Assembly: GCA_030267565.1 (NCBI GenBank)
Contig: BRXU01000009.1
Span: 890,001-954,000, forward strand
Direction: 5' to 3'
Source of the DNA: Pleodorina starrii
Taxonomy: Eukaryota; Chlorophyta; Chlorophyceae; Chlamydomonadales; Volvocaceae
Length of the DNA stretch: 64,000 nt
Position 1 is the first letter of the stretch; every line of letters starts with the position of its first letter. The notes beneath the pieces were generated by a model. The model saw only the letters and a program-made list of their open reading frames with translations. It was not told the DNA's origin and did not search any database. The position numbers were made by a program, and so were the translations under genes. Shown piece after piece: positions 11,219-22,800 of this stretch.

Positions 11219-14200
11219 CTACACGTTGAGGGCTGCCAGCAGCCTCGCGGCCTGCCGCTTCACTCCCACGTCAGGGCTCCTGCAGAGCCTCACCAGCAGA
11301 GGGACGGCGCCGGCCCCCGAGATGTCGACCCTGTTGGCCCGGCCAACCGCCGCCAAGGCCGCAAGGGCTTCCACCGCATTTCGCTGTGAAACTGCTGTGC
11401 CCGGACGGCCCAGGAGCTTCGTCAGGGGCGGGATGCCACCGGCCTGAGCAATCTCGAGCTTATTATTGTCATCATTCTTAGCCAGGCGCGCCAGCGTCGC
11501 CGTCGCTACCTGCTGCACCAACGCGTCTGGGCTGCTGAGGAGCCTGACGAGGAGCGGGATGCCGGCAGCCCGGGCAATGCTGGACTGATTCAGCTGCCTC
11601 TCAGCCAGGCTGTCCAACGCCTCTGCGGCCACGCGCTGCACGGTATGATCTGATGAATTGCCGAGAAGATTTACAAGAGGTGGAATGCCGCCAGCCTCCT
11701 CAATGGCGACCTTGTTGGCGTGAGGCGCGGCGAGGCGCGCCAGCGCCGCAGCGGCGTTATGCTGCACGGCGACATCAGAGGCGCTGCTAAGAAGCTCCAC
11801 CAGGCGTGGGATCCCGCCGGCCTGAACAATCTCGGCCCCGTAGGCCTCATCCGCGGCAAGACTGCGGAGCGCCGCAGCTGCCTTCTGCTGCACGACGACG
11901 TCTGGGCTGCCTAGGGCCGCCACAAGGCGTGGGATGCCGCCGGCCTGCGCAATGCTGAGCTGGCCGGCTGCGCTCACCGTTAAAGCCCCGAGCGTCGCTG
12001 CTGCGTTTCGCAGCACGACGATGTCGGAGCTGTCCAAGAGACCCACCAGCTTCGGGATGCCGCCGGCCTTTGCAATGGCGACCTTGTTGGCCCCGTTCAC
12101 AGCCAGCATCCGCAGCGCCGCCGCCGCATCTTGCTGCACAGCGGCGTCCGGACTGCCCAGCAGGTCCACCAGCAGCGGGATGCTCCCCGCCTGAGCACTC
12201 CTGAGAATGACCTCCGTGGCAGCACTCTCAGCAGCTATATCCGCCAGTAATACACCTTCTGCCGTCCCTTGCTGTTCCCCAACATCCGTGCTGCTGTCCA
12301 CATAACCGCCCGCGGCCGCCACTGCTGTTGGGATGCCATCATCATCATCAGCAGGATCAGCAGCTACATCAGCCGGCGGCGGGGTGATGATGGCGGCGGT
12401 AGTGTTGCCGGCGGCGGCCTGCACCTCGAGGTTCACTTGCGGCGCCGCTGCTGCTGCCTTCTGCTGCTGTAACCCTACCGGTACTCTTTGCGAGCCGCCC
12501 AGCAGTTTCAACAGACGTGGCACAGCACCAGCCTTGGCAATGGCCGCCCGGTTCGCCGGTTTCGCAGCCAGATTGTACAGCGCCGCTGCTGCGCCGTGCT
12601 GCACAGCGGTATGCGGGCTGCCCAGAAGATCCACCAGCTTTGAGATGCCCCCCGCCTTCGTAATCGCAATCTCGTTCTCGCCGACAAGAGAGAGGATACC
12701 CAGTGCGGCTGCCGCATTATGCTGCACCGCGGCATCCGAGCTGTCCAGGAGCCTGAGCAGCTGCGGGACGGCCCCAGCCTTTGCGATGGCGACCTTGTTG
12801 GCTGCATGGACGCCCAGGTTCAGCAACGCTGCTGCGGCGTTCCGCTGCACAGCGGCGCCCTTGCTCCTGCTTAGGAGCTTGACCAGACGCGGCACACCTC
12901 CAACCTCAGAAATTGCGGCCACATTGGCCTCGCTCACTGCTAGGTTCCGCAGTGCCCCTGCTGCGTTCTGCTGCACAACGGCATCCGCGCTGGCCAGAAG
13001 CTTGACCAGGCGCGGGATGCCGCCTGCCTGGGCGATGCTGACGTCGTGGCCCCCGGTCTGGGCCAGGTCCCGCAGGGCTCCTGCGGCCTTCTGCTGCACC
13101 ACAGCATCCGGGCTTGCCAGGAGCTTGACCAGGGGCGGGATGCCGCCGGCCTGGACAATCGCGACCGCACCCTCATCGCTTGTGGCAAGGCTCCAAAGCG
13201 CCGCGGCCGCGTTCCGCTGCAAAACGGTGTCTGAGCTGCCCAGGAGCCTCAGCAAGGGTGGGATGCCGTCGGCCTCTGCAATGGTGTCTATGTTTGCAGC
13301 GTTCTCGGCCAAGCCCCTGAGCGCTAAAGCCGCCATTCTGCGCGTGGTTGTATCAGAGCCGCCCAAGAGCCCGGTGAGGTAGGAGATGTCTTCGACCCGG
13401 GCAGTTGCAGCTGAGATGTCGTCGAACTGCCGTCGCTTCATCATAGCCTGCGTGCATGAGCTAGCACAGGTCATCACCATATATGTACACATACATGTAG
13501 TATGAACATGCGAGCTGGCTTGCTATCTTCATTCTGCGACGGGAATATCTGTATGTATGTGAGCCCAGCTATTCGCATTCGATATCGTACGGGAGGACGA
13601 GAACCGACGCGACCCTTCCTGCATGTTCGCTTACCAGCCACGTCTCGACTATGGAGAGGATGTCCTGCTGCGCCTTGATAGCTGCGGAGCCATCATCGGG
13701 CGCCGTCAAAGCCTCGTCCAGATACCTCCACTCGTCCTGTGTGTGTCCACGATCACACATACATGTGGTCGTTTAAGTTGCTTGTGGAGAAAGTTATTAT
13801 TAACGGTCACGTACTATACTGAGAGAGTTAGTTGCTTGGGGCCTCAGGAAATCAAGGCCATCACGTACGCGCGCACGGACGCGCGCACCACGCACGTGCC
13901 TGTCATATGCCGGTCATGGCCTGATCAGGACATTGATAGCAGCCGACGGCGGAACCCGTCGGTGAGTGGTCCATATCGACTGCTGTGGACACAGATAAAT
14001 TCCAGCCCTGCTCTAGCGGCAGTAAACATCTATCGAACACGCACATCGTCCGCCGTGTGCGTGCACATACATACCAGCGGTTTCAGCAACGCCTTCTCGA
14101 TGATCGTCCCCGCCGCCGTCGGCTCTCTACAGTGGCGCTGCTGTCCGCCGGCACCATCAGCGGCGGCTGCCTCCTGCGGCTGCGGCTGCTGCTGTCCAAA

Positions 14201-15721
14201 TGCTCTGGATATTGCCTCCAAGACGCCCATCTTCTCCTCGAACAGGTACTGTACGCAAGCACATGCACACGTAGCGTCTTTTAGCGCGTTTGTGTAATAC
14301 ACTCGTAATAATAATCGGAAGCCGTGCGTCGTTGTGTTGTGAAGCTAGTACGAACACACAGTACGTACGAGCAAAAGGCTCACCCACAACCTACACGTAC
14401 ATGTCACTGTAATTGCGAGCGCGTGCCTGTATGTTGAACGCTCGAAGGCACTTCGATCGAGGCACCTTCATCTATATATTTATCTAAGTCGCTCGATCGG
14501 CAAGCAGCGAGGCATACAAGTGTACATCCATCCCGTGCAAACATCCGCCTCACTCACCTACCTACCTTCATAAGGTCGCTCCCCTGCTCACTCATCGACT
14601 GGCATGGTCGGCATTGACTGGTTGCCCAGCACACGTAGGCACTGCCCGACCGCGCTGCCCCAACCCCACTTTTCGCCAACAGCTGTTGCTGCCAGCAGTG
14701 GTAGCCATCAAGCGCCTCACAGGCATCAGAAGAGGGGCTGCTGCTGCTGCTCTTGGTCGAGTCTGACGGTGCGCTGACGGTGCGCATAAGAGGTCCCCAC
14801 CCGAAATCGCACGTTAGCCTCGGGGACGAGCCCGCTGCTCCTGCTGCAGTGCTTGTTACCGGCCAGGTGGTGGGCGCGCCGTCGGGGCCGGGACCCGGGG
14901 CCAGCAACACAGCCAGGGAGGCCACCGCGTGACGCCGCATGGGCTCCAGAACTTCCTGTTCGAAAGAGATTCCGTAGGCGCTCCTGGCTCGGGCGTCATT
15001 GCCCAGGAGGTAGTGTGTGCCGCCGCCCTCCGCCGTCGTCATGCCGTGTCCCGAGTAGAAGAAGAACGCCCAGCACCTGCCGCTGCACTCCTCCAGGAGG
15101 CCCTGCGTGTGTACATACGAATTGTATGCATGGCCATGCATCCAGCCGTGGCGAAAGGGTGATGAATGGGGCGTTTGATAGTTGATGAAGTATGATACCG
15201 CGTTCGCTAAAAAAGTAATAAAGCACGGCTCGGACCGCGGACCGGGTTAGTTCTAGCTCCGATCCGTTACTTAAACGTAAATGAAGGGCAAATAAAGAAG
15301 CCGAGGGTGATAACAGATTGCGACCAGCAGCCCTGCTGAGTGGCGAAACACTGAGTGACGAAACGCTGAGCGGCTGGCGGAACGCTGATGGCTGGGCGGC
15401 GTCGTGGTCCGCGGACACCTATCCAGGTAGGACCCCGCCACGCACGCAAGTCGATCGCCGCCGTGCTAACTATTTGTTACCAACCTGGAAAAGGTTAATG
15501 GCATCCAGAAGGCTGTTTCGGTCCGCCTTTGCGGCCGCGAGGCTGTCGTCAAAAGTAGCATTGCTGTCCTGCGGCTGGTCGTGACGCAGTATCGGTGACG
15601 TTGCAACGCCAGATTTCGCGAGGCTGTCAAAGACGTGAATTGACTCAACAGCACCATATCTGCAAGGCGGCAAATGCTGGTAAGCGCCAACACCAAGAAC
15701 AAGGGCTACGCACTCTAGCAT
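11219..15721 (-). CDS. Caspase-like (peptidase C14) domain fused to armadillo repeats, 1092 aa
   Basis: Five exons: 15485-15721, 14566-15102, 14075-14248, 13635-13736 and 11219-13447. Every junction is GT-AG and phase 0. Residues 1-79 open with VALVLGVGAYQHLP, the first strand of a caspase fold. Exon 2 carries CWAFFFYSGHG (His at about residue 98), the p20 catalytic-His motif of C14 peptidases, and VCWATSQ, matching the usual A-Y-A-T-A-P-G strand. The LDAC(R) strand carrying the catalytic Cys is not seen; the equivalent strand reads SLAVLLA (141-147). A DAC triplet occurs later, at about 205-207, in Ser-rich sequence. Residues of about 351-1092 are about 15 ARM repeats of about 41 residues (AGGIPxLVxLL...AAxALxxLA) plus a final partial repeat. 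One repeat is split by an insert of about 100 residues (12200-12490). ARM superhelices bind proteins. The fusion rests on the strong donor CTG|GTAAGC at 13635/13634 and acceptor CACGCAG before 13447. If unspliced, the reading ends at 13569 and the ARM part would start at 13444 or 13492. Confidence 0.75.
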
Positions 15722-16891
15722 TGTATTGCACTAGGTTCGGATAATAAAGCCGCCTTCGGTGTGAAACGATCCATAGAGAAAAGGGTCTTTTTCCATCGCA
15801 TCGCCCTCGTTATGACGGTATACGGTATCGTACCGGCCTTCAGTGTATCCTAAACTTACAAGCTACGGAGAATATACAGTACTGTAGAATTGTCTCTGGG
15901 CTTCAAATTGATAATACGCAACTTTGCAGATTCCTGAGGCTAGGTTTTCCGTATCTTGATTTCGATGACTGACTCGAAGAAAAACTCAGGCGCTTTAAAT
16001 ATACATCGGATAAAGCAATTGGAAAAATCTATGCAAGTTGCCCAAACCATTGGACATTGCCGATTGTTTTCGTTCAAGCAGAAACAACCAGGGGAGACAA
16101 AAATGTGAGTGCCTGTATTTCGACAACTTTTGCAATATTAAAAAGTAGAATTTTGTGATTTTATCTAGATGTACAATTAGATTTATCACAAACCAAAAGC
16201 CCAGTCGGTCTCCGAGCTTTCGGGCCGGGCAGGTCGATTGAGGCGTCGTGATAAGTAGTGAATAAGTAGTAGTACTTCATGCAAACTAAACATCCCAGGT
16301 TTAGGTCAAATAAAGTGCAATAAGTAAAGCGCAAGACGGAAAGCGCCCTAAAGCGCAAACGCCGGGGCCAGAGTGCGTTAACCCACCTGGCTTGACCCAC
16401 CGTGATGGAAAGCGATCTGATTAAGTGTGATGCTTCATTGCATTTGCAAGCTTCTCACTGAACGAGTCTTCGTTAATTACGACAGGCAAGAAGTCACCAG
16501 ATATCCTGTAGCGACGCATAGAAAGTGTATCGGTAACTTGATAGGGATACGCACCAAGAATTGCAGATGCATATTACGAAAGTTTATTATACGTTGTGAT
16601 GGTTGTTATCGTGCCTTTTTAGGACATGTACGTGCGTATTGTACGAGCATTGTGCTGAATTGTCCGTGCATTGTACGCATGACATGTTAGGGGAGACCTC
16701 AATTTGAGGGAAATAGATTCCTTAACGGTTACGGTTATCTCTTCCAGACAGATCTTCTGTGGAGATGCTTTAGAGCCGGAGACTATTGCAAACACCAATC
16801 AACCCGCACCGCCGCAGCGCATAACCGCCATGGTCGCTGAGAGCAGCGCTTAGTCATTAGCTTAAACAACTTCACACAACGTATATGAGAG
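15722..16891. other. AT-rich divergent intergenic region
   Basis: This 1.17-kb spacer separates the minus-strand caspase-like/ARM gene from the plus-strand membrane-protein gene and should hold both promoters. Much of 15750-16700 is clearly AT-richer than its surroundings. I found no confident TATA box, gene or repeat. Confidence 0.4.
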
Positions 16892-19800
16892 ATGGGTCTC
16901 TTGCGACAGGCTGTCTTCTGCGGCGGCCTCGTCATGCTCGCACTTTTTCTTCTGCGGAAGGCTTCTGCGCAAGGTGATTAGAAATATGACTCCAATATTG
17001 ACCGCTTAAAGGGTTTTGACATTCGTATAGGCGCACCGTGCGCGCGCCGTCGCCTGCACCAATAGTGCAGGCATAGCCTGCAGTAGGCGTTACCTCGATC
17101 GCAAATGCGCCCGTGCCACACGGCGCCCTACATATGTGGTCATAGTCGAATGCCGCGTCGAATGCAAAGGAACCGGTCACCGCTGTCCGCCCGCCGGGCA
17201 AGTTGCGACGTGGAGGGCCGCCGCCCCCCTTACTTGATTGTTCGCCGCCACTCGCGCGGAGATTCTATAACCGGCGCACGTACGTCGCTGCATCCGCGCG
17301 CGCATTATTGGGTGTGGCAGTATGCTGGCACCGGCAACGCGTGCACATGCGCACAGGAGAGGTGGGGGCGGATGCGAGCGCCGGCGGGCAGCATCGCTGG
17401 AGGAACGAAGATAGACGGAGGTCCCTCCTGTCCTAATTATTGCTGCTCATTTGTGTCGATCCAGCAGCCAGGCGCTTCTAGGCGTGCCTCCACTGTCGAT
17501 TTTCCTTAGTGCTCTTAATGAAGGTTTCCTTGGCGCTGGTTTATTTGCCTGCTGTCTGCGTGCAGGCACCGTCACAACATGCGGCACGAGCAATACCTCA
17601 CTTGTGTATACAAAGCTGCAGGAGTCCAACAACACCCAGCTCTGCACAGGCAAGCAAGTGCTTTAGTTTTCTCCCCCGCACTTGATTGGGAGAACCTTTT
17701 TGGCTGCACAGTTGGACTGGCCAGCATGGGCATGCCTCTTTTTCTCTAATAACGTGCTTCTATATATAGTATCCTTTGTGTAGTATCCACGCACCTTTCA
17801 CAAGGTCCGATCGGAAGGTGCCCAGTCAGTTGACATTTCGGATACCACAATGATCCCCCCACGGGTGGGGCGTGTCCCGGCCTCCGTCGTATCCTACGGC
17901 CCATGGTGCTGCCACCTCCCTGCTGGCTTGGACCAGAGGTCACATCTTGGTCGATGGAAATGGATGGAGCCTGCCACCGACGATGACAAGCAAATGACTT
18001 CGCACATACCATAGGAAGGGAAGGGGGATTAAATCCGAGCAAGCAGATTGAGCGGTTTCGGATCCGTCCGATCACGCACGGTATGACGTCCGGCGGTGAA
18101 GCCAGCAGGGACGGAGGTGACAGCAGCCTGGGCCGTAGGACGCGAGGACGGATGCGCCCCGTCTGCGAGAGGGGGGAGCGTAAACGAATGTAGTATCCTG
18201 GGTAGTATCCGATTGTCGACTGATTGAGCACATTTCGATCGGGCCTTTGCTGAAAGGTGGATAACAACAGCTTCCAATTATGCTGCTCCTGCCTGGCTCT
18301 ATCTCCGATCACTGTAGTGGAACATTTGCTAGCCAGCTACTCATCACCCTATCTATCATCATCTCCCATCTGAATGCACCTGCCTTTATTTCCTTCCTTA
18401 CCTTCGAAATACACTGCGCTAACCTATGATACATAGTTTGGCACCAGCCTTGGCATCTAGCCTCCACTTCAATGGTTGACTCCGACGACCTTGGCCCGTC
18501 GGTATGCCCACGCACGTACCATACGTACACACTGCTTGCAGATTTTTTGTCATACCCCGTGGTGATCAGCCCCTGCAGCAGTGCTGGTAACTGCAGCACT
18601 GAGGAAGTGATCGACTACGCGTTTGCGAACAGCTCGGGGCTGTATGTATTTCCGTACGCCGTCGGCAGCATTAACAGCTTCAAGTACCAGCGGCTTTGGA
18701 TACAAGCCGTCAACGAGAGCGGTGCGTTCCGTTCTAGCTTTTTACGGTTGTAATGAGTATTGGCTTCATATGGCGGGGAACCAAAGGCAGCAGCTTTTTC
18801 GAACTACACGGTCGCCACAAAGAGGTACGGAATAACTTTTGGAATATTTCGTCAGGTCTGCGGCTAAGCATTCTTGACAGCGGAGACCCAATACATGTGC
18901 CGCCGTACGGTTAGTTCCCGAGTCATGCATCCACGAAACTTTTCGGGTTGATCTTACCTGACAAACAGTGACAGGTGTAACGCGGCGGTTCCGTACCGTA
19001 CATATCCCTTACAATAGGATTACAGTAGTTCTCGCCGTTCACAGACTCCTAGCTGCCCGAAGGAATCACGAAATCTCACGTCCCGGGTTCAAATCGCCTA
19101 GTTGCATATAAGAGCAATCGCGAAATCGTGATGTGGGGCGTCCTTGTAGCAGCCCCAAAAATATCGTTACAAGCGTCCGCGTACTTCTGCAGATACATCT
19201 ATTCCTTTGGCGGCTTCCAGCCGGGAAAATCTCCCCATAGACAGACACGTACAGCACTTCTTAGATAGGCAGATCTCCAGTCGCAGATACTCCTAAAAAA
19301 TGCATATCCACCTTGGGCAAGAGGCATGTAAGGCGGTGCATGACCCGATTATGGGATGTGGCGCACCCCGCCCACTACGGGGTGCGCCACATCCCAGGCA
19401 CGCAAGGTGGTCATGGTGAAAGGCGGAGTGGACTGTACACAGCCACTGCGAGGACGCAGTGAGGACCGACCGTAGATAGACGTTCCCTACCTTCAGGGGG
19501 GGAATGTACCGCGGCGGTTACAATAACGTCGGTACATATGCCGTGGCTGGCATGAAACAATCGGTGAGGGGCCCGGGGCTTACCCACCCTACCCTCCACA
19601 CCCCTCTTCCAGCCCTCCCACTCACATCATGGCGAGCTTCGTGCGCATTAGGTGATATGAGCACCTGAATTATGACAAACGTAATGGACAAAGGCTCATG
19701 GGCAGATTTACTTGTGGTGTACGTGTCTCACTGCACACGTGGTGGGGGGCACAGGGCGTGCGCATCCACCCCCGCAGCAAGGCGGTTATCGTGCGTGTTA

Positions 19801-22800
19801 GGCAATTTGAGCTGCCATTACGGATATCGGGTAACGTGCTCGTGGAACCATGCATTGGTGGGGGGCCCGGGGTTTCCGCCCCCCCCCCTTCACCCCACAC
19901 TCCGGTGGATGTTCCGCAAGGACAATGACCCTGTGAGTCCCGAACGCCGGCATGGTGGGTGGGTGGATGGGTCGGAGACACTCAAGCCTTCGGCCCCGGA
20001 CGCCTGCCGGGTGATATGCGTGAACCGAGCGATCGAGCGGCCTCTATGCGGGTGACGCTAGGTTCCGCCTGTGACTGCCGCAGCTGATCTCCCGCTGCAC
20101 GAACGTCGTCGACGTAACCCGAAGAGACGGTGCATGAGCAACGCTCGGGTGCAAACACATCTCATGTATAGACACGCACTACATCATGACCACAACACAG
20201 CCCCGCAACCCCACCGCTATAAACCCGGGACCGCGCCAGCCCTTACTTGTTATTATCCTCCCCGAGCGAGCGAGCGGAGGCCATCTTAGTTAGCGAGTTA
20301 GTTACCCTGCCTACCTTGATTCCCACAATTATCCGCAAATCCCCCAGGGTCCTGTCCTGTTTTCCCTGGACCTGATACAGCAGAACTTGACCCGTTATAG
20401 TGCCGATTCGACGCCTGCATCTTTATTTATTTACCCACAGTCATGAGATTAGCAGAAGTAACACTCAAAAGTGGAGTTCATTAAAAAAAGCGCGAGAGCG
20501 TGACGGGATTGTTCCATTATTCCTGCAGTTTTTTTTACACAGTCCTCATAGTGCCCACCGCGCTGCTGTGTGCGTCAGCTCTACATATGTATGTGGGCAA
20601 GCATGTGTACCCTCGCTCGTTGGTACAAAAGCGTGCACGTATTGTGGGCGCGCACGGATTTGCTAACTGCTAACCGCTGCGGGCACGCACGCACATACAC
20701 ACAGGTACCAACCAAGGGTACCTCATGAAGGTTAACAACGACACTTGCTTGGGGCCCAGAAAATACTGGGAAGGCTCTTATTATAGCACGTCGCTGCACT
20801 TACAGCCCTGCATTGAGGCGGCTCTCCATCAATTGTTCAGCTTCATCGAGCCCTCCAACACTTCCGCCGTCATGAATGCTCCGAACAGGTACGCACATGC
20901 ATGTCCGCATGGCGGCACCGCCCTGAGCGAGGGTGCGCGTTAGATGCGTATGTAGAGCAGATGCACATGTGTGAGCGCGATAGGATGCGTTGTCCTGCCT
21001 ATGCCTGCCACGTGTCGTATATATAGATGTGCGTTCGAGCGAGGTTAAGAGGCAATAGTGATGAGGGATTAAATACGTTAGTTCCGCAGCAGCTGAACCG
21101 GCCACTGAAAAAAACCCTCGCGTCATCATTATGGATAGGTAGGTAGAGCCCATCATACCAATCATATTGCGTTTGTATATTTCGACTCTGCTGCAGGTGG
21201 ATGATATTTCCGCGCCACGATCCCAGCAAGTGTCTTACCAGAAGCACTACTACTGTGAGGCTTGAACCCTGCAACAGTACGTTGGCTAACCAGTTTTTCA
21301 GGGTAATCCCTATCGGTGAGCTATACACGGATGGATGCATGGAGGTGTAACGTGCGATGACTTGCGTGTTACCCAAAGCGAGTTATTACGCGCGCTGCCA
21401 TGGCTGTACTCGCTCCTGCTGTGTGTGATGCATGACGCGACTTTGGATTTAGCCAAACAAAGCCAGGTAGCCGCGTAGGTGCGCCGATGTAAATATGAAT
21501 CTAGAGCGACGGAGCGCGCGAGCTTTTCTGTGGACACGCGCGTGGCCGTGTGCGCATGTAACCAGCAAGGCGGGTATAGGTAATGCATGCACAACCTTCC
21601 GTCATGCTTCCGGTTGAGGTTGACCCCGGGAAGCTATGGCCGGGTCTCTACCGTTTGAGCTGCGCCGGTTATGTAGTAAATGACATGTTGATTGGGAACC
21701 ACAAAATCGTTTCGGCGTCAAACATATGCAGCAGCTATCTACCGGGGCTGATGTTCTGCGTGCGTGGTGCGCGCTCCTTTAGGGTAGGTTTAAGTAGGCC
21801 GGGAACCGCGGAAAGCCAAAGGCTGCGTGCGCAACCCTGCCTTTTGGGGGATGCAAGCATGCAACCCGCTTTACTTAGCGGCCTCATCTCAACTCAGGTC
21901 GTGCATCCTAAATTACCGTGTTCGTTCTGCGCGGGTACATAGCCTCACACATACAGCACAATCTGCCTGGCTTGTACGATGAAAGATGTACATACAGCGA
22001 GGGGGGTTGCAGCAGCACGCATGTAATTCAAATAGCTACACGTGTATGTACACGCCTGGGTTTTTATGCGTGTGCAAATTGGCGGACTAAGCGACATTTA
22101 TTTTGGCCATGGCCCATGCATGTGTATGTGCTTTACACTGCAGATTGTCCTTGGTCCTCCCCTCCGACGGCCGGGAACTACACCGCTGCCTGCACGAACT
22201 GTTTCACCACCCCCATGTGTGAGCTGCGATGCAACTACTGTCTGTCCTATGTCAACATGACGTTAAGCGGGATGAGCGTCGTATCTACCTTGGAGCTATA
22301 CACCTGTCCCCAAGGGCGTGACGTGGAGCCCGACGCCGTTCTGGAAACAACGGGGTTCAATTCATCTTTTAAGCTTGTGTGTGGAGGAGGACGCTCGCCG
22401 CCGCCGTCACCGCCGCCATCATTACCGCCGCCGGCGCCGTCGCCTCCATCAGCGCCAAACAACACTGCTCTGAATGTTTCTCTGAACTCGACAGATACAA
22501 ATACAACGCGCCTTGAGAACGCCATGGCAAAGATGGTGGGTCACATTCCGTCGTTTACTTGATCTCGGCTTTATTATGATGACCCCGATAATACAGCACC
22601 TAAACTTGAATAGTTTTCGAGGTGTTTCACGCAGGGGGTGCTAGCTAGCAGCGAGGTGTTAAATTAAGACAACCTATAAAACTTCTCCCGTAACAAGGGG
22701 CCCCTGCTGCCTTCGTTGTCAGCAGCCACACCTGGGGCAGAAATGAGCGAGAAGGCCGACCCCTCGGCGGGTACAGCCCACTACCGCGGTGACCGCATTT

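Noticed and set aside
12333..13382. Plus-strand Ala/Ser-rich open frame over the ARM exon
   Set aside because: It is the antisense of a regular repeat protein and has no motif of its own.
11219..13492. Armadillo-repeat protein as an independent single-exon gene
   Set aside because: A strong acceptor lies immediately before the two Met codons and joins in frame to the caspase-like exons. Kept only as the alternative.
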